Positions 1-10,724 are shown, counted from the first letter of the stretch. The stretch is DNA of 64,000 nucleotides from Brevundimonas basaltis (GCF_014202075.1 NZ_JACHFZ010000004.1:310001-374000), one strand, 5' to 3'. Notes: generated by a model from the letters alone, not told the origin. Translations and numbers: made by a program.

Positions 1-940
1 CGCCGCCGGCCTCTACGTCCCCGGCGGCACGGCGCCCCTGTTCTCCTCCCTGTTGATGCAGGCCATACCGGCCGCCGTGGCCGGGGTCGGCGAACGCGTC
101 GTGGTCACCCCGCCGGCCCGGGACGGCGGCGTTCACCCCGCCATGATCTACGCAGCGGGCGAGGCCGGGCTAAATGCTCTCTGGCTCATCGGCGGCGCCC
201 AGGCCATCGCCGCCCTGACCTTCGGTGCCGCTTTCGAGGACGGCGAGATCGCGCCGGTCGACAAGCTGTTCGGCCCCGGCAACGCCTGGGTCGCCGAGGC
301 CAAGAAACAGGCTGCCGCCCTGCCAGGCGGTCCCGCTGTCGACATGCCCGCCGGCCCGTCCGAGCTGATGGTCATCGCTGACCGCGACGCCGACCCGGAG
401 ATCGCCGCCGCCGACCTGCTCAGCCAGGCCGAGCACGACGCCGACGCCCAGGTCATCCTCGTCTCCGAGAGCCGCGCCAACATCGACGCCATCCGCGCCG
501 GGGTCGAGCGCCAGCTCGAAACCCTGCCCCGCGCCGACATCGCCCGCGCCTCCCTCGCCGCCGCCCGCGCCATCCGCGTCCGCGACATGGCCGAGGCCTG
601 TGAGGTAGCCAATCTCTACGGCCCCGAACACCTCGCCCTGCAGACGGTCGACGCGGACGGTCTGGTCAACCGCATCAGCGCCGCCGGCGCGATCTTCGTC
701 GGCGCATTCGCCGCCGAGACCCTGGGCGACTACGCCGCCGGGCCCAGCCACGTCCTGCCCACCGACGGCGCCGCCCGCACCATCGGCGGCATCACCACCG
801 CCAGTTTCATGACCTCGATGTCGGTTCAGTCGGTTACCGAAGCCGGCGCTGGCGCCCTCGCCCCCGTCGCCGCCGCCCTCGCCCGCATGGAGGGGCTGGA
901 GGCTCACGCCCGCGCGGCCGATCTGAGGAGCGGCGCATGA
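1..940 (+). CDS. hisD: Histidinol dehydrogenase, 5'-truncated by window edge
   Basis: Catalyses the last two steps of histidine synthesis, the NAD-dependent four-electron oxidation of L-histidinol to L-histidine through histidinal. The reading frame is open from base 2 to the window edge and begins with [13 protein letters not shown], a HisD core motif, so the N-terminal roughly 120 residues lie upstream of the window. The catalytic Glu-His pair is visible in [10 protein letters not shown], and the C-terminal GPSHVLPT metal/substrate motif is intact. Apparent TTG/ATG starts near base 53 are internal. The stop overlaps the next start as ATGA (937-940), indicating translational coupling in a his operon. 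Confidence 0.97.
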   Translation, partial: AAGLYVPGGTAPLFSSLLMQAIPAAVAGVGERVVVTPPARDGGVHPAMIYAAGEAGLNALWLIGGAQAIAALTFGAAFEDGEIAPVDKLFGPGNAWVAEAKKQAAALPGGPAVDMPAGPSELMVIADRDADPEIAAADLLSQAEHDADAQVILVSESRANIDAIRAGVERQLETLPRADIARASLAAARAIRVRDMAEACEVANLYGPEHLALQTVDADGLVNRISAAGAIFVGAFAAETLGDYAAGPSHVLPTDGAARTIGGITTASFMTSMSVQSVTEAGAGALAPVAAALARMEGLEAHARAADLRSGA

Positions 941-2379
941 CCCTGAGCAACCTCCCCGCCCCGTTCGCACCACTCGTCTCCGGCAACGACGGTCTCGACT
1001 GCTATCCGGCCGAACCCCGCGCCCTCGCCGCACGCATGGCCGAGGTCTACGGCGTGCCGACGGACCATGTCCTGCCGGTGCGCGGCCTGACCCACGGGCT
1101 CGAGCTCGTGTTTCGGCTGGCGGCGCGCGAGAGACAGTCTGTCGAGGCCCCCGACGCTGAGCCCTATCGCGCGCTCGCTGCCCTCTACGCCGCCCCGGCC
1201 CCCGACGCGACGCCCGCCGCCACCATCGTCCGCGCGCTCGGTTCCCCCGAAGCCGTCGGAGAAATGGCGGCGCGCCTGAACCCGACCCTGCTGGTTGTGG
1301 ACGAAGGCATGGCCGAGTTCTCTGACAGAGAGTCAGCCGCCACCGTCATCCCCGCCAACCCCAATCTGATCGTTCTGCGCAGCCTGTCTCTGGCGTATGG
1401 TCTTGCCGGCGCGCGTGTGGGCGCCGCCCTGGGGCAGCCGACGACGCTGGCCCGCCTGTCCGCCCTGCTTGAGCCCTACGCCCTGCCCGAAACTTCGGTG
1501 CGGCTGGCTCAGCAGGCGCTCGATCCGTCGCGGATGATGGAAAGCGCCGGGCGTCTCGCCGGCGTCCGCCGCGAGCGCGAACGGCTGATCAAGGCGCTCG
1601 GCCGTGAAATGGCCGTCGAGCCCGGCCTCGGTCCCGTCATCATGGTCCGTCCGGCCGATCCCGACGCCGTTCTGGCAGCCCTGGCGCGCTATGGCGTCGC
1701 GGCGGAACGGGCCGGAGAGCGCCTGCGTCTGCCGGTGGCCGCCCGGGTCGAGGTCAACGACCGCCTGCTGACCGCCCTTGGTCTCGCTACGGCGCCGGCC
1801 CGCCCGTCCCGCACCGGGTTGGCGGTGCGGGACACCCGGGAGACCCGCATAGTCTGCGCCGTCGACCTCGACGCCCCCGGTCCGGTCGCGATCCACACTG
1901 GCGTCGGCTTCTTCGACCACATGCTGGAGCAGGTCGCGGCCCACGGCGGCTTCTCCCTGCGCCTGTCGTGCGAGGGCGACCTGCACACCGACCCGCACCA
2001 CACCATCGAGGACTCGGCCATCGCTCTCGGTCAGGCCCTGAAACAGGCGCTCGGCGAGCGGCGCGGCATCGCCCGCTACGGCTTCGTCCTGCCCATGGAC
2101 GAGGCCAATGCGACGGTGTCCATCGACCTGTCCGGCCGTCCCTACCCGGTGTTTGACGGGAGCTTCGGCACGCCCTTCATCGGCGACTACCGCACCGACC
2201 TGACGGCCCACGTCTTCCGCTCGCTGGCAGAGCACCTCGGGGCGGCCATCCACGTCTCGGTCACCGGCGACGACGACCACCACAAGACCGAGGCCGTGTA
2301 CAAGGCCTTCGGCCGCGCCCTGCGTCAGGCCATTCGCGTCGAGGGCGACGCCGTGCCCAGCACCAAGGGGATGCTGTGA
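937..2379 (+). CDS. hisB: HisC-like pseudo-aminotransferase fused to imidazoleglycerol-phosphate dehydratase
   Basis: The C-terminal half (about residues 291-480) is a complete imidazoleglycerol-phosphate dehydratase: HHTIED at 354-359, a DDHHKTEA second metal motif and a final SxKG. It should make imidazole-acetol phosphate. The N-terminal 290 residues resemble histidinol-phosphate aminotransferase (SLSLAYGLAGARVG at 149-162, equivalent to S-x-SKAFGLAGLRxG). The PLP-binding lysine is Leu152 (CTG), the usual DEAY tyrosine is missing (DEGMAEF, 122-128) and the NNPTG loop is absent. That half is therefore very probably not an aminotransferase. HisB is normally about 200 residues, or fused to the HisN phosphatase in enterics; this partner is different. 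It overlaps hisD by 4 bases. Dehydratase certain, N-terminal role unknown. Confidence 0.9.
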   Translation: MTLSNLPAPFAPLVSGNDGLDCYPAEPRALAARMAEVYGVPTDHVLPVRGLTHGLELVFRLAARERQSVEAPDAEPYRALAALYAAPAPDATPAATIVRALGSPEAVGEMAARLNPTLLVVDEGMAEFSDRESAATVIPANPNLIVLRSLSLAYGLAGARVGAALGQPTTLARLSALLEPYALPETSVRLAQQALDPSRMMESAGRLAGVRRERERLIKALGREMAVEPGLGPVIMVRPADPDAVLAALARYGVAAERAGERLRLPVAARVEVNDRLLTALGLATAPARPSRTGLAVRDTRETRIVCAVDLDAPGPVAIHTGVGFFDHMLEQVAAHGGFSLRLSCEGDLHTDPHHTIEDSAIALGQALKQALGERRGIARYGFVLPMDEANATVSIDLSGRPYPVFDGSFGTPFIGDYRTDLTAHVFRSLAEHLGAAIHVSVTGDDDHHKTEAVYKAFGRALRQAIRVEGDAVPSTKGML

Positions 2380-2383
2380 TGGC

Positions 2384-2506
2384 ATTCCTCCCCCACAGGG
2401 GGAGGGGGACCGCGAAGCGGTGGAGGGGGCCCGCCCCACGCACCGCTCGTCCTTCGCGCCCCCTCCACCATCCTTCGGACGGTCCCCCTCCCCCGACGGG
2501 GGAGGA
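2384..2506. repeat. Palindromic G/C-rich repeat, family P1, copy 1
   Basis: The 130-base gap between hisB and hisH is filled by an imperfect inverted repeat. The left arm (CCTCCCCC...GGGGGAGGGGG, then GGTGGAGGGGGC) is mirrored by GCCCCCTCCACC...GGTCCCCCTCCCCC on the right. The core GGACCGCGAAGCGGTGGAGG also occurs in copy 2 downstream of eda. The repeat ends in GGAGGA (2501-2506), which can serve as the hisH ribosome-binding site. Confidence 0.85.
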
Positions 2507-2509
2507 CCA

Positions 2510-3112
2510 ATGACCGCAGTCACCGTCGTCTCCTACGGCGCGGGCAATGTCGCCTCGGTCCAGTTCGCCTTGGAGCGACTCGGCGCGACCGTCCGCCTGA
2601 ACGCCGATCCCGGCGAAATCGCGGACGCCGACCGGTTGATCCTTCCCGGCGTCGGCGCCGCCGGCTACGCCATGGCCCGGCTGTCGGACCTCGGCCTCGT
2701 CGCGCCGATCCGCGCTTTCGCGCGCCCCCTGCTCGGCGTCTGCCTCGGCCAGCAACTGCTGTTCGAACACAGCGAGGAAGGGAGCGGCACGCCCCTGCTC
2801 GGTCTGATCCCGGGCGTGGTTCATCGGCTGGAGCCCGGTCCCGACCGGCCGATCCCGCACATGGGTTGGTCGCGGCTTTCGACCGTCCGGCCCGACCCGC
2901 TCCTCGATGGGGTCGGCGATGAGGCCTGGGCCTATTTCGTGCACAGCTACGCCTGCCCCGATGGCGACGCCACGCTCGCCCGCGCCGACTACGGCGGCCC
3001 GGTTCCCGCGGTGGTCCGCCGGGCCAACCGCTGGGGTTGCCAATTCCACCCTGAACGCTCGGCCGCCGCCGGCGCCCGCATCCTCAAGAATTTTCTGGAA
3101 CTGCCCGCATGA
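2510..3112 (+). CDS. hisH: Imidazole glycerol phosphate synthase, glutaminase subunit HisH
   Basis: Class I glutamine amidotransferase that supplies ammonia to HisF. The nucleophile Cys is in LLGVCLGQQLLF and the His/Glu of the triad are in CQFHPERS; MGWSRL is also typical. The protein has 200 residues, as usual. The start is ATG 2510, preceded by GGAGGA at 2501-2506; an upstream GTG in frame (2420) would translate the palindromic repeat as a proline-rich leader and is rejected. It is the only his gene here that is separated from its upstream neighbour, by the P1 repeat. The stop overlaps hisA as ATGA. Confidence 0.97.
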   Translation: MTAVTVVSYGAGNVASVQFALERLGATVRLNADPGEIADADRLILPGVGAAGYAMARLSDLGLVAPIRAFARPLLGVCLGQQLLFEHSEEGSGTPLLGLIPGVVHRLEPGPDRPIPHMGWSRLSTVRPDPLLDGVGDEAWAYFVHSYACPDGDATLARADYGGPVPAVVRRANRWGCQFHPERSAAAGARILKNFLELPA

Positions 3113-3839
3113 TCGTCTACCCGGCCATCGACCTGAAGGACGGCGTCTGCGTCCGCCTGATGCATGGGCGGTTCGACGCCGTGACCCGCTATGATGATGC
3201 CCCCGCCGCCCGGCTCGCCGCTTTCCGCGCCGCCGGCGCGACCTGGGCGCACATCGTCGACCTGGACGGCGCCGAAGCCGGCCGGGCGGTCCAGCACGCC
3301 CTGATCGGCGAGCTGGCCGCCGCCATCGACATCCGCATCCAGTCTGGCGGCGGCGTCCGCTCGGCCGACGACATCCAGAACCTGCTCGACGCCGGGGTCC
3401 GCCGCGTCGTCGTCGGCTCGCTCGCTGTCTCTGACCCGGACGTCGTCTCCACCTGGCTCGAGCGGTTCGGCCCCGACTGCATCACCCTGGCCATCGACGT
3501 AAAGGCCGACGGCGACCGCTGGATCCCCGCCCTGAAGGGTTGGACCGAGGCCGCGGACATCGATCTGTGGTCGGCGCTGGATCGCTACCCGCCCGGATCG
3601 GCCAGACACCTGCTGGTCACCGACGTGGGCCGCGACGGCGCCCTTACCGGCCCCAACCTCGACCTGCTGGCCGAGATTCACCAGCGCCGCCCCGATCTGT
3701 GGCTGCAGGCTTCGGGCGGCGTCGCCGATCTGACCGACCTGACCGGCGCCCGCTCGGTGGGCGCGTCCGGCGCCATCGTCGGCCGCGCCCTCTACGAAGG
3801 CCGCTTCACACTCAAGCAGGCGCTGGAAACCGCCCGCTC

Positions 3840-3843
<4 letters not shown>
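3109..3843 (+). CDS. hisA: Phosphoribosyl-formimino-AICAR-ribotide isomerase HisA
   Basis: A (beta/alpha)8-barrel enzyme that performs the Amadori isomerisation of ProFAR to PRFAR in histidine synthesis. The general acid-base Asp residues are in the N-terminal PAIDLKDG and the central VTDVGRDGALTGPN; the phosphate loops IQSGGGVRS and QASGGVAD are intact. It has 244 residues, the usual length. The start ATG overlaps the hisH stop and the stop overlaps hisF, both as ATGA, so hisH, hisA, hisF and hisIE form a translationally coupled string. Confidence 0.97.
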
Positions 3844-4603
<760 letters not shown>

Positions 4604-4607
<4 letters not shown>

Positions 4608-5278
4608 TCGATCCCAACCAGTCCTCCCCCGTCGGGGGGGATTTCGATCCCGCCATCCTCGACTTCGCCAAGGGCGACGGCCTGCTCCCCGTCGTCGTCC
4701 AGGACGCCGCCACGCTGCAGGTGCTCACCCTCGCCTGGATGGACCGCGCCGCCCTCGACGAGACCCTCGCGTCCGGCGAGGCCACCTTCTTCTCCCGTTC
4801 GCGCGGCGGCCGCTGGCGCAAGGGCGAAACCTCGGGCGACCGCCTGAATGTCGTCTCCATGACCCCCGACTGTGACGCCGACACCCTGGTGCTCAAGGTC
4901 CGCCCGGTCGGAAACGCCTGTCACCTGAACCGCGTCAGCTGTTTCGGCGACGAGGACGCGCCCGGTCTCGGCCGCCTCGCCCGGCTGGAGCAGACCATTG
5001 CCGCCCGCGCCGCCGCCGACCCGGCCGAAAGCTGGACCGCCCGCCTCCTCGCCGAGGGTCCAAAGCGCGCCGCCCAGAAGGTTGGCGAGGAGGGCGTCGA
5101 GACGGCTCTGGCCGGCGCCGCCGGACCAGACTCGGAACTCGCCTCCGAGGCCGCGGATTTGATCTACCATCTGCTGGTGTTGCTGCGCGCCCGTCACATG
5201 GTGTTTCAGGACGTCCTCGACGTCTTGGCGCGGCGGGCGGAAGCGGCCAGACCAGATCCCGGTCAAGCGGGGACCTGA
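4604..5278 (+). CDS. hisIE: Bifunctional phosphoribosyl-AMP cyclohydrolase / phosphoribosyl-ATP pyrophosphatase
   Basis: Steps 2 and 3 of histidine synthesis in one polypeptide. Residues of about 15-125 form the HisI cyclohydrolase: LAWMDRAALDET, FFSRSRGGRWRKGETSG, TPDCDADT with the metal-binding Asp/Cys set, and NACHLNRVSCF. Residues of about 125-224 form HisE, with AEGPKRAAQKVGEEGVETA and ASEAADLIYHLLVLL. Many alphaproteobacteria encode the two as separate proteins, so the fusion is worth noting. It overlaps hisF by 4 bases and ends the his string, 15 bases before zwf. Confidence 0.95.
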
Positions 5279-5293
5279 ACCTGAGGAGAGCGT

Positions 5294-6754
5294 ATGGCGG
5301 CTCTGGTGCTGTTCGGCGGAGGCGGCGACCTCGCGATGAGGATGCTCCTGCCCTCGCTCTATTTTCTCGAGCACGACGGTCTGCTGCCCGACGGCCTGAA
5401 GGTCATTGGCGCGGCCCGCTCGGATGAGACCCGCGAAGAGTATGTCGCCAAGGTCCGGCAGTCGGTCGAGGCGAAGGCCAAAGCCGACGAGGCCTGGTCC
5501 ACCGCATCCTGGGACCGCATGGCCGCCCGGCTCGACTACCTCGCCGTCGACGCCACCTCGGCCGAGAGCCTGAAGCCGCTCAAGGACAAGGTCGGCGACG
5601 GCGCCTGCACCTCCTTCCTCGCCGTCTCACCGTCGCTCTACGCCCGCATCGTCACCGCCATGCGGGCCGCCGGTCTGGCCGAGGCGGATGACCGGGTCGT
5701 GCTGGAGAAGCCGGTCGGCCGCGACCTCGAGACCTTCCGCGAGATCGACGATGCCGTGGCCGACGCCTTCTCCGAGCCTCAGGTGTTCCGCATCGACCAC
5801 TACCTCGGCAAGGAGACGGTCCAGAACCTCATCGCCCTGCGCTTCGGCAACACCATCTTCGAGCCGCTATGGAACAACCTGTCGATCGACCACGTCCAGA
5901 TCACGGTCGGCGAGACCGTCGGAGTCGGCGACCGCTGGCCCTATTACGACGAGTACGGAGCGTTGCGTGACATGCTCCAGAACCACATGCTCCAGCTGCT
6001 CTGCCTCGTGGCCATGGAGCCCCCGTCCGACCTCGATCCGGACTCGGTCCGCAACGAGAAGGTCAAGGTCCTGCGCAGCCTTCGCCCGGTCACCCATGAG
6101 GAGGCCGGGCGGGTCACGGTGCGCGGCCAGTACGTCGCCGGAACCGTCGAGGGGAAATCCGTCGCCGGCTATGACGAGGAGCGCGGCGAGGATTCCGACA
6201 CCGAGACCTTCATCGCCGTCCGCGCCGACATCGACAATTGGCGCTGGGCCGGGGTCCCCTTCTTCATGCGCACCGGCAAACGCCTGCCCGAGAAGCGCAC
6301 CGAGATCGTCATCCAGTTCAAGCCGGTGCCCCACTCCATCTTCCACGGGGGAGATCCGGGCGCCGTCCAGGCCAATCGTCTGGTCATCGCGCTCCAGCCC
6401 GAGGAAGACATCTCCCTGTCGGTGATGAACAAGAGGCCCGGGCTGGATCAGCGCATGCGCCTTCAGCCGATCCAGATGTCCCTGTCATGGGGCCAGAACG
6501 ACAAGTCGGCCAGCCCGCCGCGCCGCCGTATCGCCTACGAGCGCCTCCTGCTCGACGCGCTTCACGGCGACTCCACCCTGTTCGTCCGCCGCGACGAGGC
6601 CGAGCAAGCCTGGAAATGGGTCGACGAAGTCTCCGAGGCCTGGCGGGGCGCGGCCTTCAAGCCGCACGACTATGCAGCGGGCACCTGGGGCCCTCCGGAG
6701 GCCGACTATCTGCTTTCCCGCACCGGTCGGGCCTGGAATTCCGGCGATGCCTGA
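5294..6754 (+). CDS. zwf: Glucose-6-phosphate 1-dehydrogenase
   Basis: First enzyme of the Entner-Doudoroff route in this cluster; oxidises glucose-6-phosphate to 6-phosphogluconolactone with NAD(P)+. The active-site motif RIDHYLGKE is at residues 166-174 and the substrate lysine motif VLEKPVGRDL precedes it. The nucleotide-binding loop reads FGGGGDLAMRMLLP, where most relatives have GASGDLAxRK; this may affect cofactor choice. The 486-residue length is normal. GAGGAG lies just upstream of ATG 5294. The end overlaps pgl by 8 bases. Confidence 0.97.
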   Translation: MAALVLFGGGGDLAMRMLLPSLYFLEHDGLLPDGLKVIGAARSDETREEYVAKVRQSVEAKAKADEAWSTASWDRMAARLDYLAVDATSAESLKPLKDKVGDGACTSFLAVSPSLYARIVTAMRAAGLAEADDRVVLEKPVGRDLETFREIDDAVADAFSEPQVFRIDHYLGKETVQNLIALRFGNTIFEPLWNNLSIDHVQITVGETVGVGDRWPYYDEYGALRDMLQNHMLQLLCLVAMEPPSDLDPDSVRNEKVKVLRSLRPVTHEEAGRVTVRGQYVAGTVEGKSVAGYDEERGEDSDTETFIAVRADIDNWRWAGVPFFMRTGKRLPEKRTEIVIQFKPVPHSIFHGGDPGAVQANRLVIALQPEEDISLSVMNKRPGLDQRMRLQPIQMSLSWGQNDKSASPPRRRIAYERLLLDALHGDSTLFVRRDEAEQAWKWVDEVSEAWRGAAFKPHDYAAGTWGPPEADYLLSRTGRAWNSGDA

Positions 6755-7454
6755 GATTGAGACCTTCACCGATTCCGCCGGTTGGGCCGAGGCCTGCGCC
6801 GCCCGCCTGACTGCCGCGCTGGCCGACGCCCTCGCCGAAACCGGCAAGGCCGTTTTCGCGGGATCGGGCGGCTCGACGCCCTCGCCCATCTACGCCCGCA
6901 TGGCCGCCGCGCCGCTCGACTGGTCGAGGGTGGCCGTCACCCTCATCGACGAACGCTACGTTCCCGAGTCCTCGCCCGAGTCCAACGCCGCCCTGATCCG
7001 GCGCACCCTTATGACCGGCCCCGCCGCCGCCGCGCGCTTCGTGCCCCTCTACCGGCCCGCCGTGACGGTCGACCGCGCCGCCGCCCTCGCCGCCCACGCC
7101 CTGGCGGCGGTAGCGCCCCGTCTCGACGCGGTTCTTCTCGGCATGGGGGAGGATGGCCATATCTGTTCGATGTTCCCCGATAGTCCGACCCTGAAAACCC
7201 TGCTCACCCCGACCCTGCCGCCGACCGTTCTGGGCGTCCCCGCCGGCCGCAACGGCCGCGCCCCGTCCCTTGAACGCCTGTCGATCAACCTGCCGTATGT
7301 GATGGCCGCGCGCCGCGTCGTCCTCGCCCTCACCGGCGCGAAGAAGCGGGCGGTGTTCGAGCGCGAGGCCGCGGGCGATCCGGCCGTCCAGCCCATCGCC
7401 GCCCTGCTGGCCAACAATGTGCCGCTCGAAGTCATCTGGACGGAGAAGGCCTGA
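6747..7454 (+). CDS. pgl: 6-phosphogluconolactonase
   Basis: Hydrolyses 6-phosphogluconolactone to 6-phosphogluconate. Recognisable motifs are [12 protein letters not shown] near the N-terminus, [30 protein letters not shown] (the catalytic His region) and ALTGAKKR. The ATG at 6747 lies inside the end of zwf and gives MPEIETF, a normal family N-terminus; an in-frame start 25 codons upstream would read through zwf sequence and is rejected. The product has 235 residues. The stop shares one base with the edd start, so the three genes are coupled. Confidence 0.95.
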   Translation: MPEIETFTDSAGWAEACAARLTAALADALAETGKAVFAGSGGSTPSPIYARMAAAPLDWSRVAVTLIDERYVPESSPESNAALIRRTLMTGPAAAARFVPLYRPAVTVDRAAALAAHALAAVAPRLDAVLLGMGEDGHICSMFPDSPTLKTLLTPTLPPTVLGVPAGRNGRAPSLERLSINLPYVMAARRVVLALTGAKKRAVFEREAAGDPAVQPIAALLANNVPLEVIWTEKA

Positions 7455-9346
7455 TGCCCAAACTCAATCCCGTCGTCGCCGAGGTCACCGCCCGCATCGT
7501 CGAGCGGTCGCGCGAGACCCGCGCCGACTATCTGCGCCGCATGGACGCCGCCCGCGACCACGGCGTCGCCCGGGCCAAACTTTCCTGCGCCAACTGGGCC
7601 CACGCCTTCGCCGGCCAGACCGTCGCCGACAAGCTGACCGCCATGGGCGGCAAACAGCCCAACATCGGCATCGTCACCGCCTACAATGACATGCTCTCGG
7701 CCCATCAGCCGTTTGAACGCTTCCCCGCCGTGATCCGCGAGGCCGCGCGCGAGGCCGGGGCCACCGCCCAGGTCGCCGGCGGAACCCCCGCCATGTGCGA
7801 CGGCGTCACTCAGGGCCGCCCCGGCATGGAGCTGTCGCTGTTCAGCCGCGACGTCATCGCCATGTCCACCGGCGTCGCCCTGACCCATGACGCCTTCGAC
7901 TCGGTCATCTGCCTCGGCGTCTGCGACAAGATCGTTCCCGGCCTGTTCATGGGCTCGCTGGCCTTCGGCCACCTGCCGGTGATCTTCGCCCCGGCGGGGC
8001 CCATGCCGTCAGGCATACCGAACGCGGAGAAGGCCCGGGTACGCGCCCTCTACGCCCAGAACAGGATCGGGCGGGCCGAGCTGCTGGAGAGCGAGATCGG
8101 CAGCTATCATTCGCCAGGCACCTGCACCTTCTACGGCACCGCCAACTCCAATCAGATGATGATGGAAATAGCCGGGCTGCACATGCCCTCGACCGCCTTC
8201 GTCCACCCAGAGACCGGCCTGCGCGACGCCCTGACGGCGGCGGCGGCGAAGCGCGCCGTCGAACTGGCCCGCACCGGTCAGGGTCGGATGGCCGACGTCA
8301 TCGACGAGAAGTCCATCGTCAACATGATCGTCGCCCTGCTGGCCACCGGCGGCTCGACCAATCACGCCATCCATCTGGTCGCCATGGCCCGCTCGGCCGG
8401 AGTGCTGATCGACTGGACCGACATGGACCAGCTCAGTTCGGTCACCCCGCTGCTGGCCCGCGTCTATCCCAACGGCTCGGCCGATGTGAACGCCTTCCAG
8501 GCCGCCGGCGGCGTCGCCTTCGTGGCCCGCGAGCTGGCGAACGCCGGCAACATCCACGCCGACGTGCAGACCATCATGGGCCCCGGCATCCACCACTATT
8601 TCCAGGAGCCGTCGCTGGTCGACGGCGAACTGGTCTGGCGCGACGGCGTCGTGGACAGTCTGGACACGGATATTCTCCGCCCCGCCTCCGACCCGTTCGA
8701 CCGCGAAGGCGGCCTGCGCCTCGTCCAGGGCGATCTGGGCCGCGCCGTCATCAAGGTGTCCGCCGTCAAGCCGGAAAACCGCATCGTCGAGGCCCCCGCC
8801 GCCGTTTTCGAAACCCAGGAAGACGCCCTGCAGGCCTTCAAGGACGGCAGGCTCGACCGCGACGTCATCGTGGTGCTGCGCTTCCAGGGCCCCAAGGCCA
8901 ACGGCATGCCCGAACTGCACAGCCTGTCGCCGGCGCTGGGCGTGCTGCAGGACAAGGGTTTCAAGGTCGCCTTCGTCACCGACGGCCGCATGTCCGGCGC
9001 CTCCGGCAAGACCCCCGCCGCCATCCACGTGTCGCCCGAAGCCCTGGCTGGTGGTCTGCTCTCGCGTGTTCAGGACGGCGACATCATCCGCCTCGATCCC
9101 GAGGCGGGCGTTCTGACCACGGTCGGCGTCGACCTGTCGAGCCGCGCGCCCGCGAGCCGCTCGCCCGACCATGCCAGCGGTTCGTCGTGGGGCTATGGCC
9201 GCGAACTGTTCGGCGCCTTCCGCCACGTCGTCTCGACGGCCGAGGAAGGCGCCTCCGTCTGCTTCGCCGCCCCCGCCGGCGGCGGCGCCACCTGGAGCGA
9301 CACCCAGCCGGATCCGAATGTCCTCGACCGGGCGGTCGATGCATGA
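7454..9346 (+). CDS. edd: Phosphogluconate dehydratase
   Basis: IlvD/Edd-family iron-sulfur dehydratase; converts 6-phosphogluconate to 2-keto-3-deoxy-6-phosphogluconate (KDPG). Cluster/active-site cysteine motifs include [25 protein letters not shown] and [15 protein letters not shown], and the [10 protein letters not shown] motif is intact. The 630-residue product is slightly longer than the typical 605. It starts at ATG 7454, overlapping the pgl stop by one base. Its product is cleaved by the aldolase encoded at 17916, outside this operon. Confidence 0.97.
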   Translation: MPKLNPVVAEVTARIVERSRETRADYLRRMDAARDHGVARAKLSCANWAHAFAGQTVADKLTAMGGKQPNIGIVTAYNDMLSAHQPFERFPAVIREAAREAGATAQVAGGTPAMCDGVTQGRPGMELSLFSRDVIAMSTGVALTHDAFDSVICLGVCDKIVPGLFMGSLAFGHLPVIFAPAGPMPSGIPNAEKARVRALYAQNRIGRAELLESEIGSYHSPGTCTFYGTANSNQMMMEIAGLHMPSTAFVHPETGLRDALTAAAAKRAVELARTGQGRMADVIDEKSIVNMIVALLATGGSTNHAIHLVAMARSAGVLIDWTDMDQLSSVTPLLARVYPNGSADVNAFQAAGGVAFVARELANAGNIHADVQTIMGPGIHHYFQEPSLVDGELVWRDGVVDSLDTDILRPASDPFDREGGLRLVQGDLGRAVIKVSAVKPENRIVEAPAAVFETQEDALQAFKDGRLDRDVIVVLRFQGPKANGMPELHSLSPALGVLQDKGFKVAFVTDGRMSGASGKTPAAIHVSPEALAGGLLSRVQDGDIIRLDPEAGVLTTVGVDLSSRAPASRSPDHASGSSWGYGRELFGAFRHVVSTAEEGASVCFAAPAGGGATWSDTQPDPNVLDRAVDA

Positions 9347-9398
9347 CGCTCCCTCAGACAGAAAGCCGCCGCGCGGCCAACGACAGGGAGACCTCCCA

Positions 9399-10376
9399 AT
9401 GACCATCGCCTGGGACAAGACGCTGCTGGTCGGAGACGTGGGCGGCACCAACGCCCGCTTCGCCATCGCCCACATGGCCGACGGCAAGCCGGTGCTCGAA
9501 CACCACCAGAGCTTCAAGGGCGCGGACCATCCGACCTTCCTCGGCGGCGTGAAGGCCTTCATCGACGGCTGCGCGGTCAAGCCCACCTCCGGCGTCATCG
9601 CCGTCGCCGGCCCGGTCACCGACGGCGCCATCGACCTGACCAACTCGCCCTGGCGCGTGTCGGAAGCGGAGCTCGGCGCGCTTGGGCTCAATCCCGTGCG
9701 CCTGATCAACGATTTCGAGGCTCTCGCCTGGGGCGCGCCGGTCGTACCCCGTGACGAGCTGGCGTCGCTCGGCGGCCCCGGGGAGGGCGACCCGGCCTCC
9801 GCCATCGCCGTGCTTGGGCCCGGCACCGGCTTCGGCGTCTCGGCCCTGATCAGGGATTTCCACGGCAACGAAATGGCCATGCCGTCCGAGGGCGGCCACG
9901 CCTGTTTCGCGCCCGGCGATCCGGTCGAGGACGAGATCCTGCGCATCCTGCGCCGCCGCTACGACCGCGTTTCGATCGAGCGGCTGATCTGCGGCCCCGG
10001 CCTGCTCAACATGCACCGCGCCCTGGCCGAGATCGACGGCCGCGAGAGCCATATCGACGACCCGGCCGAGATCACCGACGCGGCGATGGCCGATCCGCGC
10101 AGTCCGTGCGGCGCCACCCTCGCCCGATTCTGCGCCATCCTCGGGGCCGTGGCCGGCGACATCGCCCTGACCACCGGCGCACGCGGCGGTGTCTATATCG
10201 CCGGCGGCATCGCCCCGCGCATCCTGCCCTTCCTTCAGGCCAGCCCCTTCCGCGAGCGGTTCGAGCGCAAGGGCCGGTTCACCGATTACATGGCGGCCAT
10301 TCCGACCCACGTCATCCTGCACAAACACGCGGCCCTTCTGGGCGCGGCCCGGGTGGCCTTCGCCGAGGCCGGATGA
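9399..10376 (+). CDS. glk: Glucokinase (bacterial GlkA/hexokinase type)
   Basis: Phosphorylates glucose with ATP and so feeds zwf. Motifs: phosphate-binding LLVGDVGGTNARFA at the N-terminus, VAGPVTDG, NDFEALAWG (sugar-binding Asn-Asp), LGPGTGFGVS, EGGHACFAP (metal/sugar), and GGVYIAGGIAPRIL. The start ATG 9399 is preceded by AGGGAG at 9385-9390; an alternative ATG at 9339 inside the edd end adds 20 unconserved residues and has no such site. The product has 325 residues. The gap of 52 bases from edd is short enough for one operon. Confidence 0.95.
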   Translation: MTIAWDKTLLVGDVGGTNARFAIAHMADGKPVLEHHQSFKGADHPTFLGGVKAFIDGCAVKPTSGVIAVAGPVTDGAIDLTNSPWRVSEAELGALGLNPVRLINDFEALAWGAPVVPRDELASLGGPGEGDPASAIAVLGPGTGFGVSALIRDFHGNEMAMPSEGGHACFAPGDPVEDEILRILRRRYDRVSIERLICGPGLLNMHRALAEIDGRESHIDDPAEITDAAMADPRSPCGATLARFCAILGAVAGDIALTTGARGGVYIAGGIAPRILPFLQASPFRERFERKGRFTDYMAAIPTHVILHKHAALLGAARVAFAEAG

Positions 10377-10463
10377 CCAATTCCAAAAAAACTATCACGG
10401 GGGCGTGAACCCATCGTGAGGGACGGCGTTATGGAGGCTCCACTGTGGAAGGAAGCCATACCC

Positions 10464-10724
10464 ATGCGTAAACTGATCATCGCCGCCGCCGCCACCTTCG
10501 CCATGGCCGGCCTCGCCGCCTGCAACAGCCCGGCCGACAATGCCGCCGAGGAGAAGGCCGACGCCCTGGAAGAACAGGCCGCCGCCGCCCCGACCGAGGC
10601 CGAGGAAACCGCCCTCAACGCCGAAGCCGACCGCATCGAACAGCAAGCCGGCAACGCTGACGGCGGCCTGACCACCGAGAACACCCCGAACACCTCGCCG
10701 TCGATGGCGAACCCGGGTCAGTAA
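10464..10724 (+). CDS. Small alanine/glutamate-rich lipoprotein
   Basis: An 86-residue predicted lipoprotein. The N-terminus MRKLIIAAAATFAMAG is a short signal peptide followed by the lipobox LAAC, so Cys is about residue 22. The mature part is acidic and Ala/Glu-rich (ADNAAEEKADALEEQ), possibly helical, and ends in a Pro/Asn/Ser tail. ATG 10464 is chosen because GGAAGGAA lies about 10 bases upstream; the upstream ATGs would bury the signal peptide. No domain is recognised. It sits between glk and a strong terminator and may be its own unit. Confidence 0.75.
   Translation: MRKLIIAAAATFAMAGLAACNSPADNAAEEKADALEEQAAAAPTEAEETALNAEADRIEQQAGNADGGLTTENTPNTSPSMANPGQ

Noticed and set aside
8009..9946. 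645-codon open frame on the minus strand across edd and glk
   Set aside because: It is antisense to two clear enzymes, is Gly/Arg/Ala-rich without domains, and is expected from codon bias at very high GC.
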